Shown one piece after another: positions 11,158 through 21,135 of a stretch of DNA of 64,000 nucleotides. The notes under the pieces were generated by a model. It was not told the origin of the DNA. It ran no database searches and worked only from the letters and a program-made list of their open reading frames with translations. Within the stretch, counting starts at the first letter, position 1. Each line of letters opens with the position of its first letter. A program made the translations under genes and the position numbers. The stretch lies in contig JASJFT010000095.1 of the NCBI GenBank assembly GCA_030770425.1, positions 62,001 through 126,000 on the forward strand. Reading direction: 5' to 3'. Source of the stretch: Darksidea phi (taxonomy: Eukaryota > Ascomycota > Dothideomycetes > Pleosporales > Lentitheciaceae).

Positions 11158-12234
11158 TCAATAACCGTTCTGCTTGCCGCCGTATGCGGTAGCGAACATT
11201 CTGTTGAAGAAGCCACTGCCTGCTGCCGTTTTCGCCTTCTTCGCAGGCTGGGCGTCATAGCTGAGCGGAAGAGAGTGCTCAAGCTTGGTTTGGGACATGG
11301 GAGCCCCGATATGCACAACGGTGGCGCCCCGGTCTGCGTCGTAGCGTTGAATGACGGCCTCCTCGGGCGAGCTGGTGAAGCTGGAAGGGGAGTCGGCTGT
11401 GGATGAGACAGACGAGCTGCGAGTCGGTGGTGAAAGCGATGGAGTCCTAGAAGCCGCTCGCGAGGACGGCGTGAGGTAGGCACGAGACCTCGGCGCCATA
11501 GCGTACGAGCTGAAGGAGGCGTGGGGATCGTAGGCAGATGCATCCAGTCGGGAGCGTTGGAGGTTCTCGGCAGTAAGCTGGTACTGCTGGCGAGCAAGCT
11601 CCTTCTCCCTCTCGGCGATCCTGGCCTTCTCGGCCTGGCGCGCTTGCCAGACACGAATGGGACCGAGGAAGGGCTCGAGGTGGTAGTAGAGGTCTTCCGG
11701 GTTGATACGGAGATCCCAGTCGAGAAGGAAGAGGAGCTGCTTTTCCATGAGGTTGACCTCGGTGATGGAGAAACCGAAATTCTCAAAGCCGCGAACAGCG
11801 CTGTACCTGGCCCAGTGCTTGTTCTTGGGGGAAGAGTCATTGAGGTTCTTTGCAGCCAGAATGAGTGCGGCCAAGAAGATGCGGTGGACGGTGCACCGCA
11901 TGCCCTTGGCAACCGGTGGGAGACGGGATCTTAGACGGCTCAGGTAGACTAGCGAGGTCATGAGGGTGGGGACCTGAACATGTGACCTCTCCACCAGCGA
12001 CGTGATGAACTCCTCGATGGATGGCAGGGAAGGTTCCCGGAAGGGAGCAGCATGCTGTGGGGGCGACGCTGGGGGTGTCGGCGGCAGGTTCTTGTTGAGG
12101 GCCGAGGGCTCGCAGCGGATGACTTGTGCTGCTTTGCTGGCGAGGTAGGCGATCATGTCCGGCGACACTGGGAGCTGGATGAAGTGGTCCAGGGCGGCCT
12201 TGTTCTCGGCCTCGAGGTTGGGTGAGTAAGTCAT
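11158..12234 (-). CDS. pclA: G1/S-type cyclin of the Pcl1/Pcl2 (PclA) group, partner of a Pho85-type kinase
   Basis: Single exon, 358 codons, ATG at 12234. A cyclin box spans about residues 70-190: the [20 protein letters not shown] helix, the [12 protein letters not shown] segment, then [17 protein letters not shown], the [10 protein letters not shown] region and [17 protein letters not shown]. This order is diagnostic of Pcl-type cyclins, which activate the Pho85 kinase in cell-cycle and morphogenesis control; in Aspergillus the PclA protein acts in conidiation. After the box comes a charged helix and a long Ser/Pro/Thr-rich tail of about 130 residues, a usual site for phosphorylation and turnover. 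The upstream region holds a TTTCGCGCC site (12852-12860), matching the SBF/MBF/E2F class that drives G1/S cyclins. Exact orthology to PCL1 rather than PCL2 or PCL9 cannot be decided here. Confidence 0.9.
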   Translation of the reverse strand: MTYSPNLEAENKAALDHFIQLPVSPDMIAYLASKAAQVIRCEPSALNKNLPPTPPASPPQHAAPFREPSLPSIEEFITSLVERSHVQVPTLMTSLVYLSRLRSRLPPVAKGMRCTVHRIFLAALILAAKNLNDSSPKNKHWARYSAVRGFENFGFSITEVNLMEKQLLFLLDWDLRINPEDLYYHLEPFLGPIRVWQARQAEKARIAEREKELARQQYQLTAENLQRSRLDASAYDPHASFSSYAMAPRSRAYLTPSSRAASRTPSLSPPTRSSSVSSTADSPSSFTSSPEEAVIQRYDADRGATVVHIGAPMSQTKLEHSLPLSYDAQPAKKAKTAAGSGFFNRMFATAYGGKQNGY

Positions 12235-12643
12235 GGCGAGGGCGGTGATGTGCGTCGTTGACGGGAGGCGGTGGTTTTAAATTATTCTATCTGGAGTCGC
12301 GGATAGACGGTGGACAAAAAGGCAGAGTAGGAATAGCAGGCTCGTCGAATCAGAATAAGCCCTGCAAGGCGGAAGACAGGGATCGACAAGGCCGGTCGGG
12401 TGCTGTTCAGGCGTGTAAGCTGAGTGCCGGGCTGTACGCGGTGGCTTGCGGATGGACGAGACGAGGGGTCGAACGAATTAAGAGGTATAAAATTCCGGCC
12501 GGCGGAAGGCGCAATGCTACGAAGGAGATGGGGAAAAACGACGGGGCGGACTGCAAGGAGTTTTGGGGAGTGGCACTGCCAGGAAGGGGAGGAGGATGCT
12601 CGTGATTGGCCAGCGAGCGGGGGATGGAGCCTGCCGGTGAAGA

Positions 12644-12673
12644 GGGGTGTGGGGGGAAGAAAGGGAGGAGGGG
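12644..12673 (+). other. G-quadruplex motif in the cyclin promoter region
   Basis: Four G-runs of 3-6 bases with loops of 3, 6 and 4 bases lie on the non-coding strand 410-440 bp upstream of the cyclin ATG, inside the C/T-rich putative start region. The motif is seen directly; folding in vivo is inference. Confidence 0.5.
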
Positions 12674-12851
12674 TGGATATGTAGAGAGAGAGAGGGAGAA
12701 CTGCACTGACCGAAACGAAGGTATCGCGGCGCAGCGTGATACTTATTAACCACCGTCCCCTGGACGCGGTGCTTTCTCGATGGTGTTCGAGGAGGGCGGG
12801 TGGAGACGACGCGCTGCAGCGTGGGCCAATGGATGGATTCCGCCCGCTTCG

Positions 12852-12860
12852 TTTCGCGCC
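12852..12860. promoter_or_regulatory. SBF/MBF/E2F-type site upstream of the cyclin gene
   Basis: TTTCGCGCC on the plus strand, GGCGCGAAA on the coding strand, fits the CRCGAAA core of fungal SBF and the TTTSGCGC core of E2F. It is about 620 bp upstream of the ATG of a G1/S cyclin, the kind of gene SBF controls in yeast. A single match of this length can occur by chance. Confidence 0.45.
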
Positions 12861-15800
12861 AAAGGACACCCGGGCCAGGCGGTTAACTGGCTGTCTTGGG
12901 ACGGCTGCGCGCAGTGAGAGGAGAGACGCAGAGGCGTGTTTCAAGAGCTGTGCCGACGATTCGCTGGCTGCGAATTGTTTGCAGCTATTTCGGCGTGGGC
13001 GCCTGCCGGCCAATCGCGTCCACGGCGGGCCGTCTGCGTTTCAGCGGTCGGTTTGGGAGAAATGCAACACGATGCTACACCTGCGGGGGGAGCGGTCGGT
13101 GGGCGAGAGGCGAGCGCGAGAGGTGAGCGACGAGAGGGTGTCGCGGCCGGCAGCGTTGATAAGGTCGGGCTGGTGGCTGGCACGCTTTCGTCGGGCCCGG
13201 TCGGGTGGCCTGGACGGGGTCACGATGCGATGGATGGTGAGGCGGTGAGGTATGGGCGGGGACTGGACTGTCTGGAATCCTGGCAGCGGGTGGATGGCAT
13301 TCGACCACGACTGCAGACGCTCCATATATCTGGCAGATGCCAATGCCCGCTGCCACCCGGACCACGACAGACGGCCAGTATGCGGACTTCGCCAGCATGA
13401 CAGTGACGACGTGGACGGCTCATTGTCGGAGAACGCAGGCCCTCCAGAGCCTGCTGCCGGCCAACCCCAGCCCCGCGCGCACACGAACGAGCGAGGAGGA
13501 GGCCGTCGGACTGCAGAGCAGCCACCAAGTCCGCCGCATTGGGAAGGACAAGTCTGTTCGCCATCGCGGCATCGCGGACGCGCAGGCAGGTTGCGCGACG
13601 CGGGGCGCTGACGGTTGCGTTCTGCTGCCGGAGACGGGGGTTTTGCTGTGAAGGGCGACGCTGCGTCGCCACGACGCCTCGACGTCTGTGGCTGGTGAGG
13701 CGGTGCCTCCGTGCCGATGCCGCCATTGGCTGATCACTCATCAACACCATCTCGCATCTCGGGAGCTCCACCACCACCACCTGGGAACCCGCTGCGATCG
13801 CCCATGTCATGCGTCCGGGGCCCTCGACAGCGCCATTGGCCCGCTCGGCCGCCCAAACGAAACCACCCGTTTCAACACCACTTGACAGCTGCCAAATGAC
13901 CTCGCTGTATGGGCCACGGCCGTGAATGACCTCCACAGTGGCGACGGGCCCCTCTCAGCTGCCCCCATTGCAGCGACTCTGCGCTGCCGCACGACAGGAG
14001 ACAGCTTCATGCTCCATCCTCCATCCTCGCCGCTCGCGTCCCAATCACCGCCCGGAGTCGGCCAGACTCCGACCTCTTCAACAGCCGCCGTCGCCGGCTG
14101 CGCCTCATGCGACGACAAATGGCGCGCTTCATCCTGTTCTGGAAGGCCATGGCGGGCAGGCTCGAGCAAATGCCGTCTCGGACTTGCCGTCGCCATCGCG
14201 CGCCAGCGGCCGTTGGGCGTGGGGTGGGTGTGGGTAGGCGCCCATCGCCGTCCGGCCCTGGCTTTCCGTTCTACGAATATCGCGCATAGACGCAGCCCGG
14301 AAACAGGCCCTCAAGCGAAGCGCTCGTTGAGGCTCTGTGCTGTCGTCAACCATGCTCCGATGCGGCTCGCACGGTTCGCGCCACCCCGATATAGCTGCAG
14401 CCGCCCGGCAAAGCGCTGGTGTTACGCCAGATCTGGAACAGTCCCAGTCGTCCTCCGATCCACCATCTGCCAATTTCTCGCGCGTCCTGTGCCAAGCGTA
14501 GTGAAGACCACGCAGCGGAAACCGTGTAGCATCGTTCTCGCCGTGCTACGTAGTATCGGCGCATCGCCGTTTCAACTCTGGTCTCTGCAAACCACACTCC
14601 GGCCCCCGCATCCTACTCAAACAACGTCCATGTCCATGCTTCTACCCATCTCCAATTGATCCTCACCGCACGAGACGCGTTGCTTACATCTGCGTCATCG
14701 CTAATGAATGCCATTGCCCACCACAGCGGTGGCGCAGCCATCATGCGCAAACTTTTGCGGATATGACAGAGTAGAGCAAAACTTTGTTTGCATCTCCGCC
14801 ATCCACACGCCAGTCCCGTTCCTGATAAATCCAGGGTGTCGCTCCAGCAATCCGACACAACGGTCCTCCGATGCAAACACGCCTGTCCGTCAGACTATCG
14901 CCGACTCCGTTAGTCTTAGTTTCTCCGCATACTCGCAAGTGCAGGGTTGAATATACTGGTTGTGGGAGGGGAGGAGTACCATTCAAACTGCTACTCTACC
15001 GTGCTTGACTACAATTTTTGCCGTGCATCAACCTAATTCCCACTCTATCGGGCCCCTTATAGACGTGTCTTCTCGTACCATGACAAAAATAGCCACTGCG
15101 ATATCCCGCAAATACGAAAGCCTTCAAACCGGCTCGTTTACTGGCTGGGTTAGCTGGTTAGACTACCGTTGACCCATACACGTGCTGGACAGACTGAGTC
15201 CGTCTGCGCTTTACTCATCCTTTTCGGCGGAGGTACAGATCCTGGTTACGACTCGGACTGTTGAGCACTAGCAAAGTCCTTGAGTGGAGTTGTTTGTTGT
15301 GCCGACACTTGACGCACGATGACATCTTGACGGCGTACGTGAAGGATCATCACCTCAGTCCGCAAGGCACCCGATGGGCAAAACAAGAGTCCATAGCTCC
15401 GACATCACCAGGTCTGGTTTGATCCCTAGATGCCGGGTTGTATAGCCTTCCTAGCGGAGATTACAGGTGCTATACCGCATCTGCGTAACGCTCTGGTCAC
15501 CACGAATGAAAGCCTACAAAGTCAGCACGGAGCCGACACTAGATAGGTGACGCTGCCTCAGAACCTTAAAAGGCACCAAATCGCAACGTCTTCCTATCTG
15601 GACGGACTTGCTTCACCGCGTTCTCGACGATGCTCACACTGCCTCCACGCTAACCCATTCCGGCTAGAACCCGGACTCCGCAGCCAATCAGCGCTACAGC
15701 GAAACACAGCTAACGTTCTTTTCAACATTGGGCACACTCGGCCTCCCGGATCTCTGCTTACACGGATCACCGTGTTTCAACGGGAAGCCTAATTGATGCC

Positions 15801-16301
15801 GCATTGGCCCCCACGGGTCCCAATCAGGACAGTACTCCACACCTCTCGGATATGAATGCGGGACCTCATCACGGAGAGAGTAAGACGAGCATCCGTTTGA
15901 CTAATTGTTTCGTCTAGAGCACTCCGCCAACTAGCACATACCCCATGCATGATACCGTCGAAACCATCTTTCCTGCTTCCGGATGCTGGTAGCTACGACG
16001 TCCGGCTCGTGTAAGTGCGGAGGATCGTCAGCCGTGCAGCCGCACTGACGGGAATTAGTTGAGGAAACGAAACACTTCGCTCTCGCCCATCAGCGGTCAG
16101 CGGGAGAGTAAGACACGCTTTCTCACCTATCATCTGGCAGTATTATTGGTAAAAAGTCGATTGGTCGGCTTCGCAATGCGAGATTCGCACCCCATTCCTG
16201 TTCGACAAGTTCCTCCCTAAGGATTCCACTAACTTTTCCCTCTCTGCGCCATTCGCACGGCTAACGAGTTCGTATGGATCGCTTTCGTCGTCTTTGTGTG
16301 T

Positions 16302-16415
16302 ATCACTATGTTTATCTCATTCGTTTCATCTCTTTGATTCCTTTTTTCGTTCTGTCTTTGGCTGTTTCACAATTCTTACGTTATACGAGGAGTAACTATC
16401 ACAGCCTCATCGTAT
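16302..16415 (+). repeat. Direct duplication, copy 1
   Basis: Similar to 16711-16832, about 410 bp to the right and in the same orientation. The best block reads GGCTGTTTCACAATT, then ACGTTATACG, then ATCACAGC in both copies. It ends 8 bp outside the outer end of dispersed repeat copy C. Both copies can be read as short hydrophobic peptides, but nothing suggests a real gene. Confidence 0.75.
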
Positions 16416-16423
16416 TTGGGTTG

Positions 16424-16520
16424 GATTTGCATAGTGGGAGTCTCTTTGTAAGCTCCGTACGAAACACAGTAGCAGTTTGTACACAGTAGAGGCGCTATAC
16501 CTGCACCGTATACACGATAA
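16424..16520 (-). repeat. Dispersed repeat, copy C (inverted, left of the HET gene)
   Basis: Starts with outer end GATTTGCATAGTGGGAG and reads inwards through GTTTGTACACAGTAGAGG and TATACACGATAA. It matches the reverse complement of copy B at 20295-20386 and, without gaps, that of copy A at 6350-6476. It keeps a ~31-base segment that copy B has lost. With copy B it brackets the HET-ankyrin gene as inverted repeats. Confidence 0.85.
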
Positions 16521-16710
16521 CTTATCTTATTTTATTTTATTTCCCGAGGAAAAGCTGCATTGCGCACCTATGCTATTGTGGGTGGTATTATACTCTAACA
16601 AGGACCTGTAAACACCTGAAAACCAGCTCTCAAATATCAACCCATGGAAAGAGTGGAACGCTTGATGTCGGCCACAACCGTGGAACTGTGGGCAGCCAAT
16701 ACTGTTTCGA

Positions 16711-16832
16711 ATCGCTATGTTTGTCCTACTCGCTTCATCTTTTTGAGATTTCTTTTTTTTTTTTGTTTTTCGTTCGTATGGGCTGTTTCACAATTATCAC
16801 GTTATACGGGGAATATCACAGCTTCCTCGTAT
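16711..16832 (+). repeat. Direct duplication, copy 2
   Basis: Partner of 16302-16415, with an expanded T-run in the middle. It lies inside the interval bounded by the inverted repeats, just downstream of the HET gene's stop codon. Confidence 0.75.
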
Positions 16833-16971
16833 AGAAACACACCGTCATGAGACTGTATTTCAGGCCATGGAATGATTGTGCGTGTCCATTGGTCTCACTC
16901 AGACACTCATTTTTATTATATATATAAGCGAGCGATTGATCCAGCAAGAACAGACTCCTTCAGCGTATGCG

Positions 16972-19875
16972 TTACGAACTTGCTCTTTTTATGTAATCTA
17001 ACACCCTCACCCCCCTCTTTCGTTTGTCTAGCGAAATCCAGTCTTGCAGAAGCCTGTATATACTAAAATGCCCTTCTTGCTTTGCAAGCGATAACAGTCC
17101 GCGTTTATCTTCGATCTTCGAATCAGCCTGAAGGAGTAGCCTGACCACAGCCTCATGCCCGCCCTCGACTGCCCAATATAAAGGTGTCTGATCGTATTTG
17201 TCTTTTGCATTAATAGCAGCTTTGTCTGTTTTGAGCAGTAGCTCAAGCACAGCCTCATGCCCGCCCTTGGCTGCCCAACATAAAGGTGTCCAATCGTATT
17301 TGTCTTTTGCATTAATAGCAGCTTTGTCTGTTTTGAGCAGTAGCTCAACCACTGCTTTTTTCCCTCTCTCTGCTGCAATTGCTAATGGCGTCTGACCATA
17401 ACGAACGTCCTTCCTGTTGACATCAATGTCTGCTCGTTCTAGCAGTAGCTTTACTATAGCTTCGTGTCCTTCTTTTACCGCCCAATGTAGCGGTGTCCGA
17501 TTATCGCTATCCGCTAAGTTGGCATCAATGTCTTCTCGTTCTAGTAGTAGCTTTACTATAGCTTCGTGTCCTTCTTTTGCCGCCAGAAATAGCGGGGTCC
17601 GATTATCATCATCCGCTAAGTTGACATCAACGTCTTGTTCTAGTAGCAGTTCAACTACTGCTTTGTGCCCGTTCCATACTGCATATGCTAATGGCGTCAG
17701 ACCATCACAACTCCCCTTCCTGTTGACATCAACATCTGCTCGTTCTAGCAGCAGCTTTATAACAGCTTCGTGTCCTTCTTTTGCCGCCCAATGTAGCGGT
17801 GTCCGATTATCGCTATCCGCTAAGCTGGCATTAATGTCTTCTCGTTCTAGTAGTAGCTTTACTATAGCTTCGTGTCCTTCTTTTACCGCCCAATGTAGCG
17901 GTGTCCGATTATCGCTATCCGCTAAGCTGGTATCAATGTCTTCGCGTTCTAGTAGTAGCTTTACTATAGCTTCGTGTCCTTCTTTTACCGCCCAATGTAG
18001 CGGTGTCCGATTATCGCTATCCGCTAAGTTGGCATCAATGTCTTCTCGTTCTAGTAGTAGCTTTACTACAATTTCGTGTCCTTCTCTTACCGCCCAACAT
18101 AGCGGTGTCCGAGCATAGCGATCCGTTAAGTTGACATCGACATCTATTCGTTCTAGTAGTAGCTTTACTATAACTTCGTGTCCTTCGTTTACCGCCCAAT
18201 GTAGCGGTGTCCGATTATTGTTATCCGCTAAGTTGGCATCAATGTCTTCTCGTTCTAGTAGCAGTTCAACTACTGCTTTGTGCCCGTTCCATGCTGTATA
18301 TGCTAATGGCGTCAGACCATAACGACTGTCCTTCCTGTTGATATTAATGTCTGCTCGTGCTAGTAGCAGCTTTACTACAGCTTCGTGTCCTTCTTTTGCC
18401 GCCCAACATAGCGGTGTCCGAGCATAGCGATCCGTTAAGTTGACATCGACATCTATTTGTTCCAGTAGTAGCTTTACTATAGCTTCGTGTCCTTCTTTTA
18501 CCGCCCAATATAGCGGTGTCCGATTATTGCTATCCGCTAAGTTGACATTAACGTCTTCTCTTTCTAGTAGTAGTTCAACTACTACCCTATGCCGCCCGTC
18601 CACCGCATATGATAGCGGTGTCCGACAATTGGTATCCCGTAAGTTGATATTAATATCCGCTCGTTCTAGCAGTCGCTTTACTACAATTTCGTGTCCTTCT
18701 TTTGCCGCCCAATGTAGCAGTGTCTGATTATCGCTGTCTTTCAAGTTCACGTCGAGGTCCGCTCGTCCTAACATCAGCTTGACCTCCCTTTCATATCCAT
18801 TCATCACAGCCTCTTTCAAGACTGCATTACTCAACAGGTCCACATTTTCCATGAACGCTGGTAATCCCCAGTTAGAAATCGAATGTAGTAAGCGATCCGA
18901 GTTCGTATAGGGTAGTAAGAAGAGGGCAGTATCTTGGATGACTTGCTGTAAATCCTTCGTATAATCTGCACTGATCCCTTTGCTTTTGCGCACATCTGAC
19001 GATATGTCCAACAAGGCAAATATTTTGTCCCTAGGGTCAGATGCCTCACTTTGGCTGAACTTCGTTAAGAGTGTATGAAGGTCCCGCTTTTGGCTCCACC
19101 AGGATTCTTTCCGTGAGGGGCCTGGCATTATGTCTAGGACGGCTTGGCAATGACGATCCGGCTGCATTTTTAATATAACTGGGAAAACGGCAAAAGTGCT
19201 TGCGGAAACAGATTTGTTGCCACAGACAACTATGGCCGCTCGAGCGTTCGCGACCTCTTGCAAGATCCATACTCTCCGGAACCATGGACGTTTCAATAGC
19301 GTTCGATAACCAACCAGCAGCGCCCTCTGGTAGGTGTTCCAGCCTCTGCTATATCCCGTGTAACTTTCCTCGCACCCAAAGCTAGTCAAACTCCTCCAAC
19401 CGCCACTGCTCTTGAGACCTCCGTCCTGCCACGACTGCATTAAAGCCATCACAATGTTGGTCTCTTTAGTAGCCTCTTCTAGCCAGATAATGACCTGCTG
19501 AGCCTTCGTGTATATCGTGCCCATCTGTTGAACCTGGTGATTTCGCTCTTGGAGGTTGCTCTGGTCGATGCAAATCGCATCAACCCATAGAACTCGGTCT
19601 GTGCCTCTGGCTCGTAAATGAACAAGGGCCACATATAGATTTTCGGTGACGCTCATTGTGCATCCGTTGACAGTAATCTCAGCTCTCTTACATGGATTTC
19701 CCCATGTGTACGATAGGGCTTCGTAGTGTATACTGTCTTTGCCACTTTCACCATCGGGAAGCTGTCCGACAAAAAGTTCGCATTGAACGGGATGCGCATA
19801 TTCGGCTTTGAGAAGTCGGAGGAGCCGAAAGGCGGGTTGACCAAGATTGATATGGTTGGATTCGTATAGAGCCAT
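16972..19875 (-). CDS. HET-domain protein with about 16 ankyrin repeats (allorecognition or immunity type)
   Basis: Single open frame of 967 codons, ATG at 19875. Residues ~48-210 form a HET domain: YEALSYTWGNP, ITVNG, the VTENLYVALVHLR helix, VLWVDAICIDQ, then QVQQMGTIYTKAQQVIIWL and RPWFRRVWILQEVANAR. HET domains trigger cell death in heterokaryon incompatibility and related recognition responses. There is no NACHT or NB-ARC domain. Residues ~382-924 are 16 regular ankyrin repeats of 33-35 residues (consensus TPLHWAVKEGHEAIVKLLLE), with weaker caps before and after. The repeats are nearly identical to each other, and at DNA level one 115-bp stretch is perfectly repeated five units away. Such arrays often change repeat number and may set recognition specificity. 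The gene lies between inverted copies of a dispersed repeat. The frame is intact with no sign of RIP. Ligand and partner genes are unknown. Confidence 0.9.
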   Translation of the reverse strand: MALYESNHINLGQPAFRLLRLLKAEYAHPVQCELFVGQLPDGESGKDSIHYEALSYTWGNPCKRAEITVNGCTMSVTENLYVALVHLRARGTDRVLWVDAICIDQSNLQERNHQVQQMGTIYTKAQQVIIWLEEATKETNIVMALMQSWQDGGLKSSGGWRSLTSFGCEESYTGYSRGWNTYQRALLVGYRTLLKRPWFRRVWILQEVANARAAIVVCGNKSVSASTFAVFPVILKMQPDRHCQAVLDIMPGPSRKESWWSQKRDLHTLLTKFSQSEASDPRDKIFALLDISSDVRKSKGISADYTKDLQQVIQDTALFLLPYTNSDRLLHSISNWGLPAFMENVDLLSNAVLKEAVMNGYEREVKLMLGRADLDVNLKDSDNQTLLHWAAKEGHEIVVKRLLERADININLRDTNCRTPLSYAVDGRHRVVVELLLEREDVNVNLADSNNRTPLYWAVKEGHEAIVKLLLEQIDVDVNLTDRYARTPLCWAAKEGHEAVVKLLLARADININRKDSRYGLTPLAYTAWNGHKAVVELLLEREDIDANLADNNNRTPLHWAVNEGHEVIVKLLLERIDVDVNLTDRYARTPLCWAVREGHEIVVKLLLEREDIDANLADSDNRTPLHWAVKEGHEAIVKLLLEREDIDTSLADSDNRTPLHWAVKEGHEAIVKLLLEREDINASLADSDNRTPLHWAAKEGHEAVIKLLLERADVDVNRKGSCDGLTPLAYAVWNGHKAVVELLLEQDVDVNLADDDNRTPLFLAAKEGHEAIVKLLLEREDIDANLADSDNRTPLHWAVKEGHEAIVKLLLERADIDVNRKDVRYGQTPLAIAAERGKKAVVELLLKTDKAAINAKDKYDWTPLCWAAKGGHEAVLELLLKTDKAAINAKDKYDQTPLYWAVEGGHEAVVRLLLQADSKIEDKRGLLSLAKQEGHFSIYRLLQDWISLDKRKRGVRVLDYIKRASS
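17104..18732 (-). repeat. Coding tandem array of 102-bp ankyrin units
   Basis: Sixteen units, mostly 102 bp (34 codons), with a 35-codon variant carrying the NRK insertion at repeats 5, 11 and 14 and one 33-codon unit. Bases 17444-17558 and 17954-18068 are identical and lie exactly 510 bp (five units) apart. Blocks of two or three units recur as sets, which points to block duplication or gene conversion. Confidence 0.9.
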
Positions 19876-20294
19876 ATCTTCTCACTAAACAACAAACGGC
19901 GTACAAAATAGTTGTAAGAAACCCGAGTTTTGATATCCTTCAGGTGCATCGTTCAGAGAGGTTTGTTGGTGAACAAAGATTGTTTCAAAAGCTACTAGGC
20001 AACACTTGGCGCACCCTGCCTGTTATGACTAAGAACCACGCGACTTCTCAAGCAGGAAGGGCGACCAACCCGCTCTAGCTGACTATTGTAAAGGTCTAAG
20101 TTAATTTTACACCAATCAAAAAAATTAACTATAATTCGTAAAATAGTTAAAAATAATAATTTAACGTACACTATTACCGAATGAATAGCAGCCATCGCGT
20201 CCTCAAAACTCGCGAAATATCTCAAAAAGGTGACACAAAAGGTATTTCATCCTGAATACCTTGAAACTTATAATTTTTTATTATTGATTTTTTT
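19876..20294. other. 5' region of the HET gene, AT-rich
   Basis: About 420 bp. It includes AT-rich inverted repeats (TTAACTAT paired with ATAGTTAA at about 20126-20152) and a hairpin with perfect 8-bp arms at 20239-20262 (AAGGTATT paired with AATACCTT). No gene is seen. Confidence 0.5.
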
Positions 20295-20386
20295 GACAGT
20301 ACTGTGTACAACTCTACAGCTCTATTATCGTGTATAAGGTGTGGGTATAGCACCTCTACTGTGTACAAACTCCCACTGTGCAAATC
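20295..20386 (+). repeat. Dispersed repeat, copy B (right of the HET gene)
   Basis: Reads GACAGTACTGTGTACAAC at its inner end and CTCCCACTGTGCAAATC at its outer end. It matches copy A over 86 aligned bases with mainly G-to-A and C-to-T differences, and copy C in inverted orientation. It lacks the ~31-base segment found in A and C, lost between two short GGAGT-like repeats. Confidence 0.85.
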
Positions 20387-20769
20387 AAGAACAAATTATT
20401 ACTGATTCGGAGTAAGTTTTGAAGCATAAATATATTCCTTAACGAATGGGTACTAAGTTGTGTCTTCCTTGCAATTATAACAGAAGTTGTAATAACTTTC
20501 ACTCGTTTTACTCTGTAGAGAATGAACAGATTCATATCAGGACACTTCCATTTGGAACTACAATGTAGCTTTTTGCTACTACTGTATACGGAGAAAGGCT
20601 GCATATCTCTATGACCAGGTCGAGCGAAATCTAAATCCATACATACCAGGGCACTACCCTGGTATCGATCGCCCCTACATGGCAGGACCAAGACACCCAC
20701 GAACGAGACCGTAAGGACTCAAAATGATAAAAGATATCAGAGGGAATTACATAAACATCGCAACCCCTA

Positions 20770-21135
20770 TCAAAGTACCCCAGCGGTCATAGCTCTAAGT
20801 TCCACCTCGTCTGTATAAACAAGTTCGTCTTCGTCCTCGCCGTCCCCTTCAATAGTATACGATACTCCACTAGAACAATCAACGTACATGCCGTACTTGA
20901 TCGCTACGCCGCGCTGTTGAGCTTCTACAACAAGACCTTGCCTCCTTATTCAAGCATCGTCGTCAAGATCCTGTTGTAATACAAACAGTGCCCGGTGCTT
21001 AAGACGGCAAAAAAACACAATCGTCCGCTTCGGACTGTTCCGCGGCTTTGCTCCTAGCCACCACACCTTATCTTCTTCAGATACCATCTTGCTTAGGTAA
21101 GTGTCGGACATAGTGCACAAATCCGTCTGCTGCAT
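20770..21135 (-). pseudogene. Uncharacterised ORF interrupted by one stop codon
   Basis: From the ATG at 21135 a frame runs 61 codons (VWWLGAKPRNSPKRTIVFF, then VLQQDLDDDA), meets a TGA at about 20952, and continues in the same frame for 60 more codons with an acidic stretch (EGDGEDEDELVY) to a TGA at 20770. Both halves look protein-like. The break could be a CGA-to-TGA change. No intron with usual signals removes it. I do not recognise the family. Confidence 0.4.

Larger units (their letters stand above)
12235..16301. other. Long gene-free region upstream of the cyclin
   Basis: About 4 kb with no convincing coding sequence. The part next to the cyclin (12235-14700) is GC-rich, with a C/T-rich stretch on the coding strand at about 12640-12700, which is typical of fungal transcription start regions. 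A long regulated 5' leader or a non-coding RNA is possible but not shown by sequence. The right part (14.9-16.3 kb) has normal composition and only scattered short ORFs. Confidence 0.45.

Noticed and set aside
10947..11912. A 321-codon minus-strand ORF overlapping the cyclin gene
   Set aside because: It is Ser/Pro/Arg-rich in the wrong frame, while the overlapping frame encodes a complete cyclin box.
12282..13936. Several 100-243 codon ORFs on both strands upstream of the cyclin
   Set aside because: High GC content makes chance ORFs likely; they overlap each other, are rich in Arg, Pro and Ser, and show no motif.
17417..18118. A 233-codon Ser-rich plus-strand ORF with repeats
   Set aside because: It is the complement of the ankyrin repeats of the HET gene; its repeats are only the mirror of the 102-bp units.
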